Assembly: GCA_016212665.1 (NCBI GenBank)
Contig: JACREZ010000016.1
Coordinates: 248,001 to 312,000 of the forward strand
Direction of reading: 5' to 3'
From: Ignavibacteriota bacterium
Lineage (GTDB): Bacteria; Bacteroidota; Ignavibacteria; UBA10030; SZUA-254
DNA: 64,000 nucleotides
The position numbers and the translations under genes are program-made. The first letter of the stretch is position 1; every line of letters begins with the position of its first letter. The notes below the pieces were generated by a model that was given only the letters and a program-made list of their open reading frames with translations, was not told the DNA's origin and did not search any database. Below, piece after piece: positions 7,024 through 15,768 of the stretch.

Positions 7024-10005
7024 TTATCTGAGAAGCATGAGTTTCTTTGTATCAGTGAATGTTTGTTTCATTCCCTCCTCGTCAACCGATTCAACATTGA
7101 TGCGATAAAAATATACACCGCTCGGAAGATTGAAAGCATTGAAGGGTATTTCGTATTCTCCTTCTTCCATCTGTTCGTTATTGAGAAGCGTTGCAACTTC
7201 CTGTCCAAGCATGTTGAATATTTTTAAAGATACTAATGACGATTGACCAATGACAAATGACAACAGCGTTGAAGGATTAAAGGGGTTTGGGTAGTTCTGA
7301 TACAATGCAAACTCACCTGGCAATTCATCGAAAAAATCTGAGCGCGGAATTATTCTTGCCGGAAGAACTGCCGGATTGGATTTCAGAAAAGGGACTTCGA
7401 GCAGTTGCTTTGTGCCTGTCAATGAAAGAGAAGAACTGAATCCGCCGTCAGTGGTGTCAATGGCGCCTTCAAATGCAGAGAGTATATTATTGATGACAGT
7501 ATCAAGATTTGCATACCCGTACGCAGCATCGTACTGCGCTTTGCTGCGGAAGGATGAAACAATACTTCTTGCGCTCAGCATCGAGTCGGCAAGTCTGGCA
7601 ACTTCGTTAACCATCTTCCCATTAAGTGGATTAGACGTGCCATCATCATAGATCAACTCTCCAAAACCTGCTGGTGTGGCTTGAAGAGCGCTTGCGGCGA
7701 TACTGACTTTGAGCGCAAGAAGATTTGCAAACAATTTGTTATTGTGCTTCGTTGGCGGGAGTGATTTGTACATTCCAACGAGCGGCTTCGATGATGACAA
7801 CATATCAAAATTTTTTGCAGTTCCCAAATGAACGCCGGTTGTTTTATCGTACAAGGATTTCATAATGTCGTCGTATTTTGCATGGCTCACCCACGCGAAT
7901 TGTTTTGCATTATCAGGCATAGGAAATCCAGCAAGCAAGGGACCACCAAATGCGTTCTGTGCGAACAGTTCATACAGAACATTGATACGATTCGGCATCG
8001 GGAGCCGAAGAAGATTTTTTGAGAATGAAGAATCTGAAACATTTCCTTTTATTGTTTTAGGCAATGTCGCCCAACCGTATGATGCTTTGATTGCTTTTCC
8101 TTTGAACCCGATTCCATCAACCTGAACGATTGTTCCGCTATCGAGAGGTGTATAAGTTGTCACCTGCGCAAGATTACTCCAAGAGAACAATGTATCTGTT
8201 TTCGATTCTCCGCGTGTAATCGCGCCGGAAGTTTTCATTGTAAACTTTAACGTTAATGCCGATGTTTTGGGTGCCGTCAGTTTGAATTTGAATTCGACTT
8301 TATCCGCTTTCTTCTTCACAATCTTTCCTTGCTTTCCGATGTTGTCTTTATCGAATGCAATGCTGTCTGGTCGGAAACTCCGGTAAGTTCCAACATACGA
8401 AGAATCGAACATGAATGTAACCCGAAGCGTGTGTCTGCTGGAAACGTTTGTGAATGAATACGATGAAGAATTATCTGTCAAGACATCGTCAACGAAGAGA
8501 CTGTCAACTTTGTATCCTCGTTCCGGGTTGAATGTAAATGTTTGATCTTCTCCATCAAGGACAATCACATCGCCCGATGGTGAGACGCTTCCATGCTCGC
8601 CTGCTGAGGCTGTGATTGTGTATGCCCGTTCAAACGTTGCAGAGAGAGACTGTTCCGCTCGGACATTCGTAAATGTATAAGAAGAAATTTTTCCAAGCGG
8701 AGTTCCATTCGCATAAACATTTTTTATGATATAGTTTTCTACAGAAACTATCATAAAGGTCTGATTACTTCCAACAGGAACATACAGCATATCAAACCAG
8801 AGTGAAGGAGACGGAACAGGAACAATTGAGCCGCCAGTTTCTGCATTTATCGAAATCGGAATTACGTCCGCAGTTCTTCCTGGTCCGCCAAATGCACCTA
8901 TATCATTTCGCACAGTTCCTTTTGAGAATGATTGAGCAACCGAAGAAGAACCGGAGTCTGTAGGATCGTTATAAATCCCATCAGGATTTCCTGCATCTAT
9001 GCAAGGCGAGCCGTCAGCGAGATGAAAATCCGAATCACCAAACATCGGGTCTTGATTGATGTTTCCCGTCCCTGCAATTCCGCCTTCGACATCGTTGTAA
9101 GAAGCTGTGACAGTAGAGGTTCCGCCGACAGAAACTTGTGTGCCGGTGGTTTGTGAATTTCCCCAAACAATGTTATTGGTCATTTCTACAATTCCGCTGA
9201 TGAGAATTCCGCCGCCTCTTCCCGCGAGTGTACTTCCGGTCCCGCTCGATGAATTTCCAACGATAGTGTTATTCTCAAATATTTTTGGAGTAGATGATGC
9301 GCCGACAGTCCAGATTCCTCCTCCGCCAAATGTGGGAGCTCCCGCAACTGCCTGAAAGACAGAATTATTTTCGAGAACATTATTTTTAATAATTGCGCCG
9401 CTGTAATTGAGAACAATACCGCCGCCGTACATTCCTTTATTTGAGCCTATGTAATTGTTCAGGATGTGCGGGTTACTATCGCCTGAACGGATTGCCCCGC
9501 CGCCTGCGCTTCTGCTGTTCGGAAACATCCGGATTGCTTCGTTGTTGATGATGCGGTTATTTTGAATTGTTGGCGATGAATATTGTATGAGAATTCCACC
9601 CCCTTCAACATAGGGAGTCGTTCCGTGTTCATCCTTCCAGTTAGTTCCGGTTCCTCCTGTCAAGGTAAAACCTTCCAGCACCGCGGTTGAATCTTCTCCT
9701 GAAATAATGAGAACGCAACTTGCAGTATCGGAATAGACCGGATTGCCGCCGAAGATGACCGTGTTCAAAATGTCCAGTTGATTGTGTGTGAAAATGTATC
9801 GGCTTGCGACAACAATGTTTTTGCCGCGGTAGTTGATGTTTTCCGAGTACAAACCGTTATCAACCAGCACGGTATCGCCGTTCGACGCCGTAAGGATTGC
9901 TGATTGAATTGTTGTGTACGATGTTGGCACTCTCAGGACATCTGACAGAGTGAGTGTTTGACAGAGTATCAAACAACAAAGAAAAGAGGTGAATCGTATG
10001 TTCAT
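7024..10005 (-). CDS. Large secreted right-handed beta-helix protein with T9SS sorting domain
   Basis: 993 residues from the ATG at 10005, which starts a signal peptide (MNIRFTSFLCCLILCQTLTL); the frame is open further upstream, but a promoter-like sequence lies inside that extension. Residues about 20-370 form a parallel beta-helix with repeated 'NNxIxxN' turns (IQNNRIINNEA, ILNNYIGSNKG, IKNNVLENNSV, FENNTIVGNSS). Two InlB-type 'bacterial repeat' modules follow (ITASAGEHGSVSPSGDVIVL ... YSFTNV). A 350-residue region of unknown fold comes next, and the end is a type A T9SS tail (LYQNYPNPFNPST to KKLMLLR). Beta-helices of this kind often bind or cleave polysaccharide; no catalytic motif is evident. 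Within the tail, bases 7231-7264 are a translated piece of the simple repeat seen between other genes. Confidence 0.85.
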   Translation of the reverse strand: MNIRFTSFLCCLILCQTLTLSDVLRVPTSYTTIQSAILTASNGDTVLVDNGLYSENINYRGKNIVVASRYIFTHNQLDILNTVIFGGNPVYSDTASCVLIISGEDSTAVLEGFTLTGGTGTNWKDEHGTTPYVEGGGILIQYSSPTIQNNRIINNEAIRMFPNSRSAGGGAIRSGDSNPHILNNYIGSNKGMYGGGIVLNYSGAIIKNNVLENNSVFQAVAGAPTFGGGGIWTVGASSTPKIFENNTIVGNSSSGTGSTLAGRGGGILISGIVEMTNNIVWGNSQTTGTQVSVGGTSTVTASYNDVEGGIAGTGNINQDPMFGDSDFHLADGSPCIDAGNPDGIYNDPTDSGSSSVAQSFSKGTVRNDIGAFGGPGRTADVIPISINAETGGSIVPVPSPSLWFDMLYVPVGSNQTFMIVSVENYIIKNVYANGTPLGKISSYTFTNVRAEQSLSATFERAYTITASAGEHGSVSPSGDVIVLDGEDQTFTFNPERGYKVDSLFVDDVLTDNSSSYSFTNVSSRHTLRVTFMFDSSYVGTYRSFRPDSIAFDKDNIGKQGKIVKKKADKVEFKFKLTAPKTSALTLKFTMKTSGAITRGESKTDTLFSWSNLAQVTTYTPLDSGTIVQVDGIGFKGKAIKASYGWATLPKTIKGNVSDSSFSKNLLRLPMPNRINVLYELFAQNAFGGPLLAGFPMPDNAKQFAWVSHAKYDDIMKSLYDKTTGVHLGTAKNFDMLSSSKPLVGMYKSLPPTKHNNKLFANLLALKVSIAASALQATPAGFGELIYDDGTSNPLNGKMVNEVARLADSMLSARSIVSSFRSKAQYDAAYGYANLDTVINNILSAFEGAIDTTDGGFSSSLSLTGTKQLLEVPFLKSNPAVLPARIIPRSDFFDELPGEFALYQNYPNPFNPSTLLSFVIGQSSLVSLKIFNMLGQEVATLLNNEQMEEGEYEIPFNAFNLPSGVYFYRINVESVDEEGMKQTFTDTKKLMLLR

Positions 10006-10038
10006 GTGAATCATAAATAAGTTGTGGAAGAATATATT

Positions 10039-10067
10039 ACTGTATCCAGTGTACGAAAGAAGTACAA
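10039..10067 (-). promoter_or_regulatory. Candidate sigma-70 promoter of the beta-helix T9SS gene
   Basis: Minus strand: TTGTAC (10067-10062), a 17-bp spacer, TACAGT (10044-10039), about 34 bp ahead of the ATG at 10005. This supports the downstream ATG as the start. Confidence 0.5.
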
Positions 10068-10145
10068 GTGTTAGAACACAAATGCAGGGAAGGTGAATGT
10101 GAAGCAGTGAACGAAGGAAGGAGTGAAGGGAAGGGTGAATCATTT

Positions 10146-10172
10146 CCCCCTTGGAAGGGGGATAAAGGGGGA
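10146..10172. repeat. Small intergenic C/G-rich hairpin repeat
   Basis: CCCCCTT-GG-AAGGGGG (10146-10161) followed by a further AAAGGGGGAT. There is no T run on either strand, so it is not a normal terminator. This style of C5/G5 hairpin recurs between genes in many environmental genomes. Confidence 0.5.
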
Positions 10173-10180
10173 TGTTATTT

Positions 10181-10981
10181 TCACGTCGGGAAGTGCATGA
10201 ACGCTTTCAATTTTTGTTTGTAGGTTTTCCCGAGTTTCAATTTTGTTCCGTTGTGAAGAAGGACGAACGATTCCCCCTCGAAGAACGGACGGATTTCTTT
10301 AATGGCGCTGATGCGAACCATGACCGAGCGATGAATTCGGATGAACACATTCGGGTCAAGTTTCTCTTCAAGGTTGGAGAGCGTTTCGCGAAGCAAGTAT
10401 GATTTTGTCTGCGTGTGAATGTTCACATAATAATCAGCCGCCTCGAACCAGATGATTTCATCAACAGGAATCGGGATGATATTTCCTTTCAGGGTGACGG
10501 CGATGCGTGATAGATATTCGATGTGTGATGTGCGATCTGCGATTTGAGCCGGGGATGGTTGAGAAATATCCTGTAACAATTCCCGCAACCGGTTTGTCAG
10601 CGGCTCGACTGATTTCAGTCGCAGGTATTCTTTTGCATGATGAAGAACATCGAAAAACTCTTTGTCGGAATATGGCTTGAGGAGATAATTGAGCGCGTGG
10701 ACTTTGAACGCTTTCAGCGCAAACTGGTCGTACGCGGTAACGAACACAACGAGCGGCATCCGGTGTTGTGGGATGGAGGAGAGAACTTCGAAACCGTCCA
10801 TCTCCGGCATTTGTATATCGAGAAAGAGCAGGTCAATTTCTGTTGTTTGTATTGTCTGAACTGCTTGCATTCCGTTCCCGCACTCGCCAACGATGGAAAT
10901 ATCCGTCTCTTTTTGAAGAAGCAGACGGATGCCTTCCCGCGCCAGAGGTTCATCATCAACAATGAGCGTTCGTATGTTCAT
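10181..10981 (-). CDS. LytTR-family response regulator
   Basis: 266 residues from the ATG at 10981 (an in-frame TTG 6 bp upstream would overlap the kinase stop). The N-terminal receiver domain has the acidic pair in 'LIVDDEPLAREG', the phospho-Asp at about 55 (LLFLDIQMPEMDG) and a conserved Lys in 'HALNYLLKPYSD'. The C-terminal LytTR DNA-binding domain covers about 160-260 ('IIWFEAADYYVNIHT', 'FIRIHRSVMVRISAIKEI', 'LKLGKTYKQKLK'). It begins 2 bp after the sensor kinase and forms with it a LytS/LytR-type pair. Such pairs commonly control cell-surface or exopolysaccharide genes; here the target is unknown. Confidence 0.93.
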   Translation of the reverse strand: MNIRTLIVDDEPLAREGIRLLLQKETDISIVGECGNGMQAVQTIQTTEIDLLFLDIQMPEMDGFEVLSSIPQHRMPLVVFVTAYDQFALKAFKVHALNYLLKPYSDKEFFDVLHHAKEYLRLKSVEPLTNRLRELLQDISQPSPAQIADRTSHIEYLSRIAVTLKGNIIPIPVDEIIWFEAADYYVNIHTQTKSYLLRETLSNLEEKLDPNVFIRIHRSVMVRISAIKEIRPFFEGESFVLLHNGTKLKLGKTYKQKLKAFMHFPT

Positions 10982-10983
10982 CG

Positions 10984-12096
10984 TCAACGTTCGCGAAATG
11001 GAAGGGCGATGTGAACAAGAGCTCCGCCTTCCGGTTTTGATTTCAATTCAAACTCGAACGAAGAACCATACAACTTTTGCAGTCGTGATTCTGAGTTTTG
11101 CAAACCGATGCCATGATGTTTTAATTTCTGCAAATCAGATGTTATCCCGGGACCGTTATCGGATATGGTGATGTGGACTTTTCCGTTCATTCGTTCTGCG
11201 GAGAGTTCGAGGATGCCGCCCCGTTCCCGTTTTGCGATTCCATGTTGAAGCGCGTTCTCGACAAGCGGTTGTAAAATCAGCGTCGGGACTTTCGTGCTTA
11301 ACACATCGGAAGAAATTGTTCGCTTAATACTGAGGTTCTCCTGAAAGCGAACTTTCTGAATTTCCAGATACAAATCTATTGCACTCAGTTCTTCTTCCAG
11401 CGTAACTTCCTGAGTATTCGTTTTATCGAGCGTGTAGCGGAGGAACTTGCTTAACTTTGCAATCATCTCCACAGCAAGGTTGTTCTCCTGCTTCCGAATC
11501 AAGACGGAAATCGTATTCAGCGTGTTGAAAAAGAAATGTGGATGGAGTTGCATTTTCAGCGCAAGCAGTTGCGCTCTGCCAAGTTCATTTTCCAATTGTG
11601 CGGCTCGGATTTCCCGTTCCCGCACCTGCGTATAAAACACAAACGAGTAGCTGAATAACATGTTCAGCAAGTAACTCATCACACCGTAATCGAGCGCTTC
11701 TGTCATGTTACTCAACACACGCTCGAACGTTACCGGAATTGCGAACTTGTACATGAAGATTGTTGTCAACACGGTTCGTCCTGCCATCGTCAGCGCAGAC
11801 ATAGCCGTCCCGACTGCAAGATGAACAAGCAACCCGGCAAAGAACTTTTTGCTTTGCAACGGAAACTTTCGTGCGAGCCAGAGAGTAATCGGCGAAAGAG
11901 CAACCCATTGCAAACAGTACAATATCTCTAAACTCAGACCGTTCAGCCAATCAACGGGATATTTCCCATCTGCCGTGCGAAGGACGAGTTGGCTTGTCAT
12001 GAAGATGGAGAGGATGAGCCACACTCCGCTCAATAACCACCAGAAGGTGCGGCGATGCGAAGGGGAAATGTTGGTTTCTGTGTTTGATGTACTCAT
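10984..12096 (-). CDS. LytS/YehU-type membrane sensor histidine kinase (His_kinase family)
   Basis: 370 residues from the ATG at 12096; the frame extends to 12237, but a good promoter lies within that extension, so the shorter start is preferred. Four hydrophobic segments make up the first half (WWLLSGVWLILSIFM, LEILYCLQWVALSPITLWLA, FFAGLLVHLAVGTAMSAL, VMSYLLNMLFSYSFVF). A short coiled coil precedes the His_kinase signature 'MQLHPHFFFNTLNTISVLI' with the phospho-acceptor His. Then come an N-box 'LILQPLVENALQHGI' and a G-box 'ISDNGPGI'. Adjacent to and upstream of the LytTR regulator, 2 bp apart. Signal unknown. Confidence 0.92.
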   Translation of the reverse strand: MSTSNTETNISPSHRRTFWWLLSGVWLILSIFMTSQLVLRTADGKYPVDWLNGLSLEILYCLQWVALSPITLWLARKFPLQSKKFFAGLLVHLAVGTAMSALTMAGRTVLTTIFMYKFAIPVTFERVLSNMTEALDYGVMSYLLNMLFSYSFVFYTQVREREIRAAQLENELGRAQLLALKMQLHPHFFFNTLNTISVLIRKQENNLAVEMIAKLSKFLRYTLDKTNTQEVTLEEELSAIDLYLEIQKVRFQENLSIKRTISSDVLSTKVPTLILQPLVENALQHGIAKRERGGILELSAERMNGKVHITISDNGPGITSDLQKLKHHGIGLQNSESRLQKLYGSSFEFELKSKPEGGALVHIALPFRER

Positions 12097-12110
12097 ACAG
12101 CGACGGGTGC

Positions 12111-12139
12111 AAGATACGAAGCGAACCGCAGGAAGACAA
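12111..12139 (-). promoter_or_regulatory. Sigma-70 promoter of the LytS/LytTR operon
   Basis: Minus strand: TTGTCT (12139-12134), a 17-bp spacer, TATCTT (12116-12111). The predicted start site is only about 8 bases before the ATG at 12096, giving a nearly leaderless transcript. Confidence 0.55.
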
Positions 12140-12272
12140 TTATTGTGCAGGGAAGGCAAGAAATAGTATGATGAATGGCTTGAATATGCAGTCAAAGAAG
12201 GATGGAACAAATTTCTCTGGCTACATGCCGATATCATTTTGTTTATTGAGATTTCTTTAGTACGTTTTCACC

Positions 12273-12626
12273 GTGAGAGAGATAGTATTTTACAAAACAC
12301 GATCCGGAAATTCACCTGTCCGCGAATTTCTCGATGAACTTCCGGGAAAAATAGCACAGAAGGTAACATGGGTACTATCACTTATTGAAGAACTTGATAG
12401 TGTCCCAAAACAATATTTAAAAAAATTAATTGGCACAGATGATATTTGGGAAGTTCGGGTTCAATCGGGGAATGACGTACTACGCCTGTTAGGGTTTTTT
12501 GATGGAGGAAGATTTGTTGTTTTGACAAACGGATTTATCAAGAAAAGTCAGAAAGTGCCGCTTGAAGAAATACGACTTGCGGAACGAAGGAAACAAGAAT
12601 ATGTTACACGAAAGAAAAAACTATGA
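12273..12626 (+). CDS. HigB/RelE-type toxin (phage Gp49-like family)
   Basis: 117 residues from a GTG start. The family pattern is clear: 'REIVFYKTRSGNSPVREFLD' at the N terminus, 'LIGTDDIWEVRVQSGNDVLR' in the central sheet, then 'FVVLTNGFIKKSQKVPLEEI' and a basic C-terminal helix 'RRKQEYVTRKKK'. Members of this group are ribosome-dependent mRNA interferases of the RelE fold. The gene overlaps the following antitoxin gene by 4 bp (ATGA), with toxin first as in HigBA systems. Divergent from the LytS operon. The chromosomal role, such as addiction or phage defence, cannot be told. Confidence 0.88.
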   Translation: MREIVFYKTRSGNSPVREFLDELPGKIAQKVTWVLSLIEELDSVPKQYLKKLIGTDDIWEVRVQSGNDVLRLLGFFDGGRFVVLTNGFIKKSQKVPLEEIRLAERRKQEYVTRKKKL

Positions 12627-12898
12627 GTGACTTACAACGATACATACAGCAACGAAAGAACAAGGATAAAGAATTTGCTGAAGAGTACGATGCCGGATAT
12701 ACCGATTTCAAAATAGGAATTCTTCTTCGACAGTTCAGAGAAGAATTGGGGTTAACGCAAGACGACATTGCCCGAAAGTTGAAAACGCGAAGGTCTGCAA
12801 TTTCGAGAATTGAAAACCATGCAGACGAAATACGGCTTTCGATGTTGAAGAGGTATGCAAAAGTTATTGGAAAAAAAGTACGGGTAGAATTGGCGTGA
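12623..12898 (+). CDS. HigA-type XRE antitoxin
   Basis: 91 residues. The central HTH reads 'LLRQFREELGLTQDDIARKL' followed by 'TRRSAISRIENHADEIRLSM', a standard XRE fold. It overlaps the toxin gene and should neutralise it and repress the shared promoter. The N-terminal 30 residues (QRKNKDKEFAEEYDAGYTDF) form the toxin-binding arm typical of this sub-family. No terminator hairpin follows, only a T-rich stretch. Confidence 0.9.
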   Translation: MSDLQRYIQQRKNKDKEFAEEYDAGYTDFKIGILLRQFREELGLTQDDIARKLKTRRSAISRIENHADEIRLSMLKRYAKVIGKKVRVELA

Positions 12899-13012
12899 TT
12901 TGATAGCTGTTCTTTTTTTTGATGAAACCATGACACTCTATATTTAATACATTACACCACACCAGGAGGACTCCATGTCCAGACATATTTTTACACTCAT
13001 CAATAATTGTAG

Positions 13013-14128
13013 TATCTCCCGATTTGGCGGGAAAACGAGAGGATAGTATTGCAAGGGCATACTGGACAATTCTTTGGTGCGACCGGAAACGGCGTTGAGT
13101 ACCACGCCTACAACGCGTGGGGCGAACTGATGGCTTCCCAGATTTCTCCCGATGTGAAGTACAAATACACCGGGCAGGAGTACGACGTACAAACAGGCGT
13201 GTACAATTACCGTGCAAGAATGTACGACGAACAGTTGGGAAGATTCTATGCGATGGACCCGGCTGGACAGGGCTTCTCTCCATACAGTTATGCAGGAAAT
13301 AATGCAGTAAGTTTTGTTGACCCGGATGGGAAAGTATATAAAGATTACTGGAAAGATTATTACGAAAAATTGGAGAGAGAAGAAGCTTCTTTACAGGCAA
13401 TGCGGGCAGAAAACCATAGATTGCAGATGGGAATGTTGGGGGGGGCTGAGTGGGGTGATTATTGGTCAATAATGTTGTGGATGGCTGATGAGGTGAGAGA
13501 TGTAAGTTATACTGAAGCTGTTTATACAATGAGTTTAGAAATAAAAATGCAAATTACTATAGAATACAATGGACATATTGTTGAGGTTAATGGTCCACGA
13601 GAAGAAGCAATACAAGCTTCAGCCCAAATAATTTACAATATATACGAAAGTCATTTAACAAATAGTTCGATTGCTGCCAATGGGAATTCCGATTCTAAAG
13701 AACCTATAGATAGGACACAATGGTTAGAATTTGATGGCGAATCTCTAACATGGCACTATTATGCAACTGGACTTAGAAGTGAAGGCGTTTTTCCATTTGA
13801 AGGTGATGATCTTATTGTTGGAGAATATAAAGCTTTATCGGGTCCTTATAGAAAAGGAAAATTACCTGAAGGAACATATTTAGGAAATGGATTACGAGAA
13901 CGCACAGATAAATCAGCTTTTATTTGCCCGGCAGGCGGTTGGAGTTTAAATCTTGAGCCTATGTTTAGAACAGACCGGACCCTTCTTCGTATTCACCCAG
14001 ATGGAAATGTTAAGGGAACCGAAGGATGTATAGGAGTCCACTGTTCAGATTCACAACGATTGTATAATTCTTTATTAAATTACTTCCAAAATTATTCAAA
14101 TATTCGTGTTGATGTTGATTACCGGTAA
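13013..14128 (+). pseudogene. Orphan RHS-repeat tip with C-terminal L,D-transpeptidase-like toxin domain
   Basis: The frame is open from 13013 but has no convincing start, and the long RHS shell expected upstream is missing. Bases 13049-13320 encode the end of an RHS core: 'YHAYNAWGELMAS', 'KYTGQEYDVQTGVYNYRARM', 'GRFYAMDP', 'SYAGNNAVSFVDPDGK'. After this junction the sequence becomes AT-rich and unrelated, as in polymorphic toxins. The last 150 residues contain 'YKALSGPYRKGKLPEGTYLG', 'GGWSLNLEP' and 'LLRIHPDGNVKGTEGCIGV'. The pairing of His (13994-13996) with GTxGC-I (Cys 14027-14029) resembles YkuD/Tlde1-like L,D-transpeptidase toxins that attack peptidoglycan. The toxin assignment is inferred from motifs. 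A putative immunity gene begins 4 bp after the stop. As it stands the tip cannot be secreted and is either a relic or a silent cassette. Confidence 0.7.
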
Positions 14129-14132
14129 GATT

Positions 14133-14666
14133 ATGAGTAAAGTAATTTCCGAAATATTAGTCTTTTCTTTTTTACTTTTTTATTATCCTTTGTTCGCGAC
14201 ACCGAAAGATGATTCGCTTTCAATCAGAGGTAAAATAATTGAGAGGTTTCATTTCGGTATAATGTTAAATGAAAACTTAAAAGCGAGTATAAGCACCAAC
14301 AAATATATCGAAGCAAGAATTGAAGTAGAAAAATATTTTGAGAATCAGATGCAAGATGCTATCTGGACTTGTGTTTCTATTATTTCCCATAATAACGATA
14401 CAACACTTGGGAAAGAATTCTTTAAATTATTAATGTCATTCGAGAATTCTGCTGATGAGAATCTTTCTTATGCAATAGGAGAAATATTTTTTTGGAATTC
14501 AGATTTCATATCGTACTTGTTGACTACTATTCCAAATCCCTATAGGCTAAAAATAATCGATAAAATCGAATTCGGTTTTAAAAATTATTTAAACATTATT
14601 GATAGTAATAAAAAAAAAAGAGAGTCTATCAATAGAATCATGGAATTAAAAAGGCGTAATAAATAA
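14133..14666 (+). CDS. Putative exported immunity protein for the RHS toxin tip
   Basis: 177 residues from the ATG at 14133, 4 bp after the RHS stop, with GGTAAG as a possible ribosome site inside the toxin's last codons. The N terminus is a signal peptide (ISEILVFSFLLFYYPLFA). The rest is helical, with no known domain: 'YIEARIEVEKYFENQMQDAI', 'LGKEFFKLLMSFENSAD', 'YRLKIIDKIEFGFKNYLN'. Base composition is as AT-rich as the toxin half of its neighbour and unlike the flanking genes, so the two probably arrived together. Export to the periplasm would match a peptidoglycan-directed toxin. A run of ten A (14610-14619) near the 3' end is prone to slippage. The immunity role is inferred from position. 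Confidence 0.55.
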   Translation: MSKVISEILVFSFLLFYYPLFATPKDDSLSIRGKIIERFHFGIMLNENLKASISTNKYIEARIEVEKYFENQMQDAIWTCVSIISHNNDTTLGKEFFKLLMSFENSADENLSYAIGEIFFWNSDFISYLLTTIPNPYRLKIIDKIEFGFKNYLNIIDSNKKKRESINRIMELKRRNK

Positions 14667-14819
14667 TAATAATTGCTTTTAATTCATATTCTGTTCCCAC
14701 GCTTCTATCATGTATCCGGTCAACGACTCTTATTTGCCAATCGTGAGGATGAGAAGCAATATGCTCGCTGTTCATAACCCATTATACTCATTTTGAGAAG
14801 AATGACTTTGTATTTTTAA

Positions 14820-15584
14820 ATGAAAAAAGCAGCTCTCCATACAAGCACTCTAATAATCGTTCTGATGCTGAGTACCGCATCACTCACTCACAGCCAAACG
14901 AAGAAAGAGACAAACACATTTATTTATTCAGAAGAATATCTCCGCTCAAACTTAATCAAGGTAGAAAACATCTATAAGCGTATGAAAGAAGAATCCGCAC
15001 AGGAAACTTCTACTTCACGTTCACATACACAAACATTCACTCAGGAGGTTTCTTCTTCTCAAGGTGTTGGCTGGGTTACGGGGTACGGTATTCCCAATGG
15101 CATCTGGGGCGGCATCGGTCCCTTCGCACACGATGCGTCCGGCAATTTGTATATCGGGGGGAAGTTCCGGTTTGCAGGAAACGTAGAGGTCAACAACATC
15201 GCCAAATGGAACGGGCGTGAATGGTCGGCGTTGGGAAAAGGTATCGGCGGTGTTGTTAACGCCATTCTCCCCATCGGCACACCACCGATGCTCTTTTTTT
15301 CATACCCTGCCGAGCGTAGGCAATTCTCCTCTCCCCCTCTAAAACAGAGCAATTTCAGCACATTCTCAGTCCTGCGCGCCGCAGGGAAAATCCTGTACGG
15401 CGCGGGACAAAGTCCGATTTACTCAGTCCAAAGTTCGTCGTGCGTAGTCAGAAGCCTCGACCATTCAGTCCAATGTTTTTGCTTCGCAGTCCAAAGACCG
15501 GGCTTCTCAGGGCGGGGCTGTATCGCTCGCTCCGTGTCCTGCGTTGTTCCGTCTCTTCCCTGCACAGTTCTGTCCAAGTCCTGA
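14820..15584 (+). pseudogene. 5' fragment of an exported repeat protein, broken by repetitive DNA
   Basis: Starts with a clear signal peptide (LIIVLMLSTASLTHSQTKK) and reads sensibly for about 155 residues, ending in one beta-propeller-like unit ('ASGNLYIGGKFRFAGNVEVN', 'NIAKWNGREWSALGKGIGG', 'VVNAI'). Proteins with this unit normally repeat it many times and end in a T9SS tail. Here, from about 15285, the frame runs into GC-rich, 21-bp-periodic DNA and stops at 15584 after a low-quality cysteine/serine-rich tail. I take the true coding remnant to be about 14820-15285, with the remainder deleted or replaced. Confidence 0.6.
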
Positions 15585-15660
15585 GCGACACAGCCAAGGG
15601 AAGATGCCTCTTCTCTTCAGCCTGAGATGTCCGGGATTCAGCCTGCGCGGTTCAGGCTTT
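15367..15660. repeat. Degenerate tandem repeat, about 21-bp period, GC-rich
   Basis: The motif CAGTCC or a variant recurs at 15424, 15445 (TAGTCA), 15466, 15487 and 15508 (CAGGGC), exactly 21 bp apart, with an earlier copy at 15367. Later units drift but keep TTC-C/T-GTCC and TTCAGCCTG cores to about 15650. Short hairpins are embedded (CCTGCG-CGC-CGCAGG at 15371-15385; AGCCTG...CAGGCT near 15640-15657). No gene is supported in 15286-16184 apart from these repeats and the palindromic elements after them. Confidence 0.65.
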
Positions 15661-15768
15661 TCCCTGTAGTCTGTTATCTTAAGACGGAGAGGTGCGGAAT
15701 TTAGTATTTGGGATTCAGGCTAAAGGTAAATTAGTCCGTAGTTAAAATATATGCCAATGTTATTCTGA

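Noticed and set aside
10146-10172. C5/G5 hairpin as a terminator of the LytTR operon
   Set aside because: No T run on either strand, and the stem is only seven base pairs; called a small repeat instead.
12974-13045. Short frame with a good AGGAGG site (ATG at 12974) as the true start of the RHS tip
   Set aside because: It is in another frame and stops at a TAG near 13045 before the RHS similarity starts; at most it is a remnant or a frameshifted leader.
12864-13529. 221-codon minus-strand frame across the antitoxin end and the RHS tip
   Set aside because: Antisense to RHS core codons whose protein motifs are unmistakable on the plus strand.
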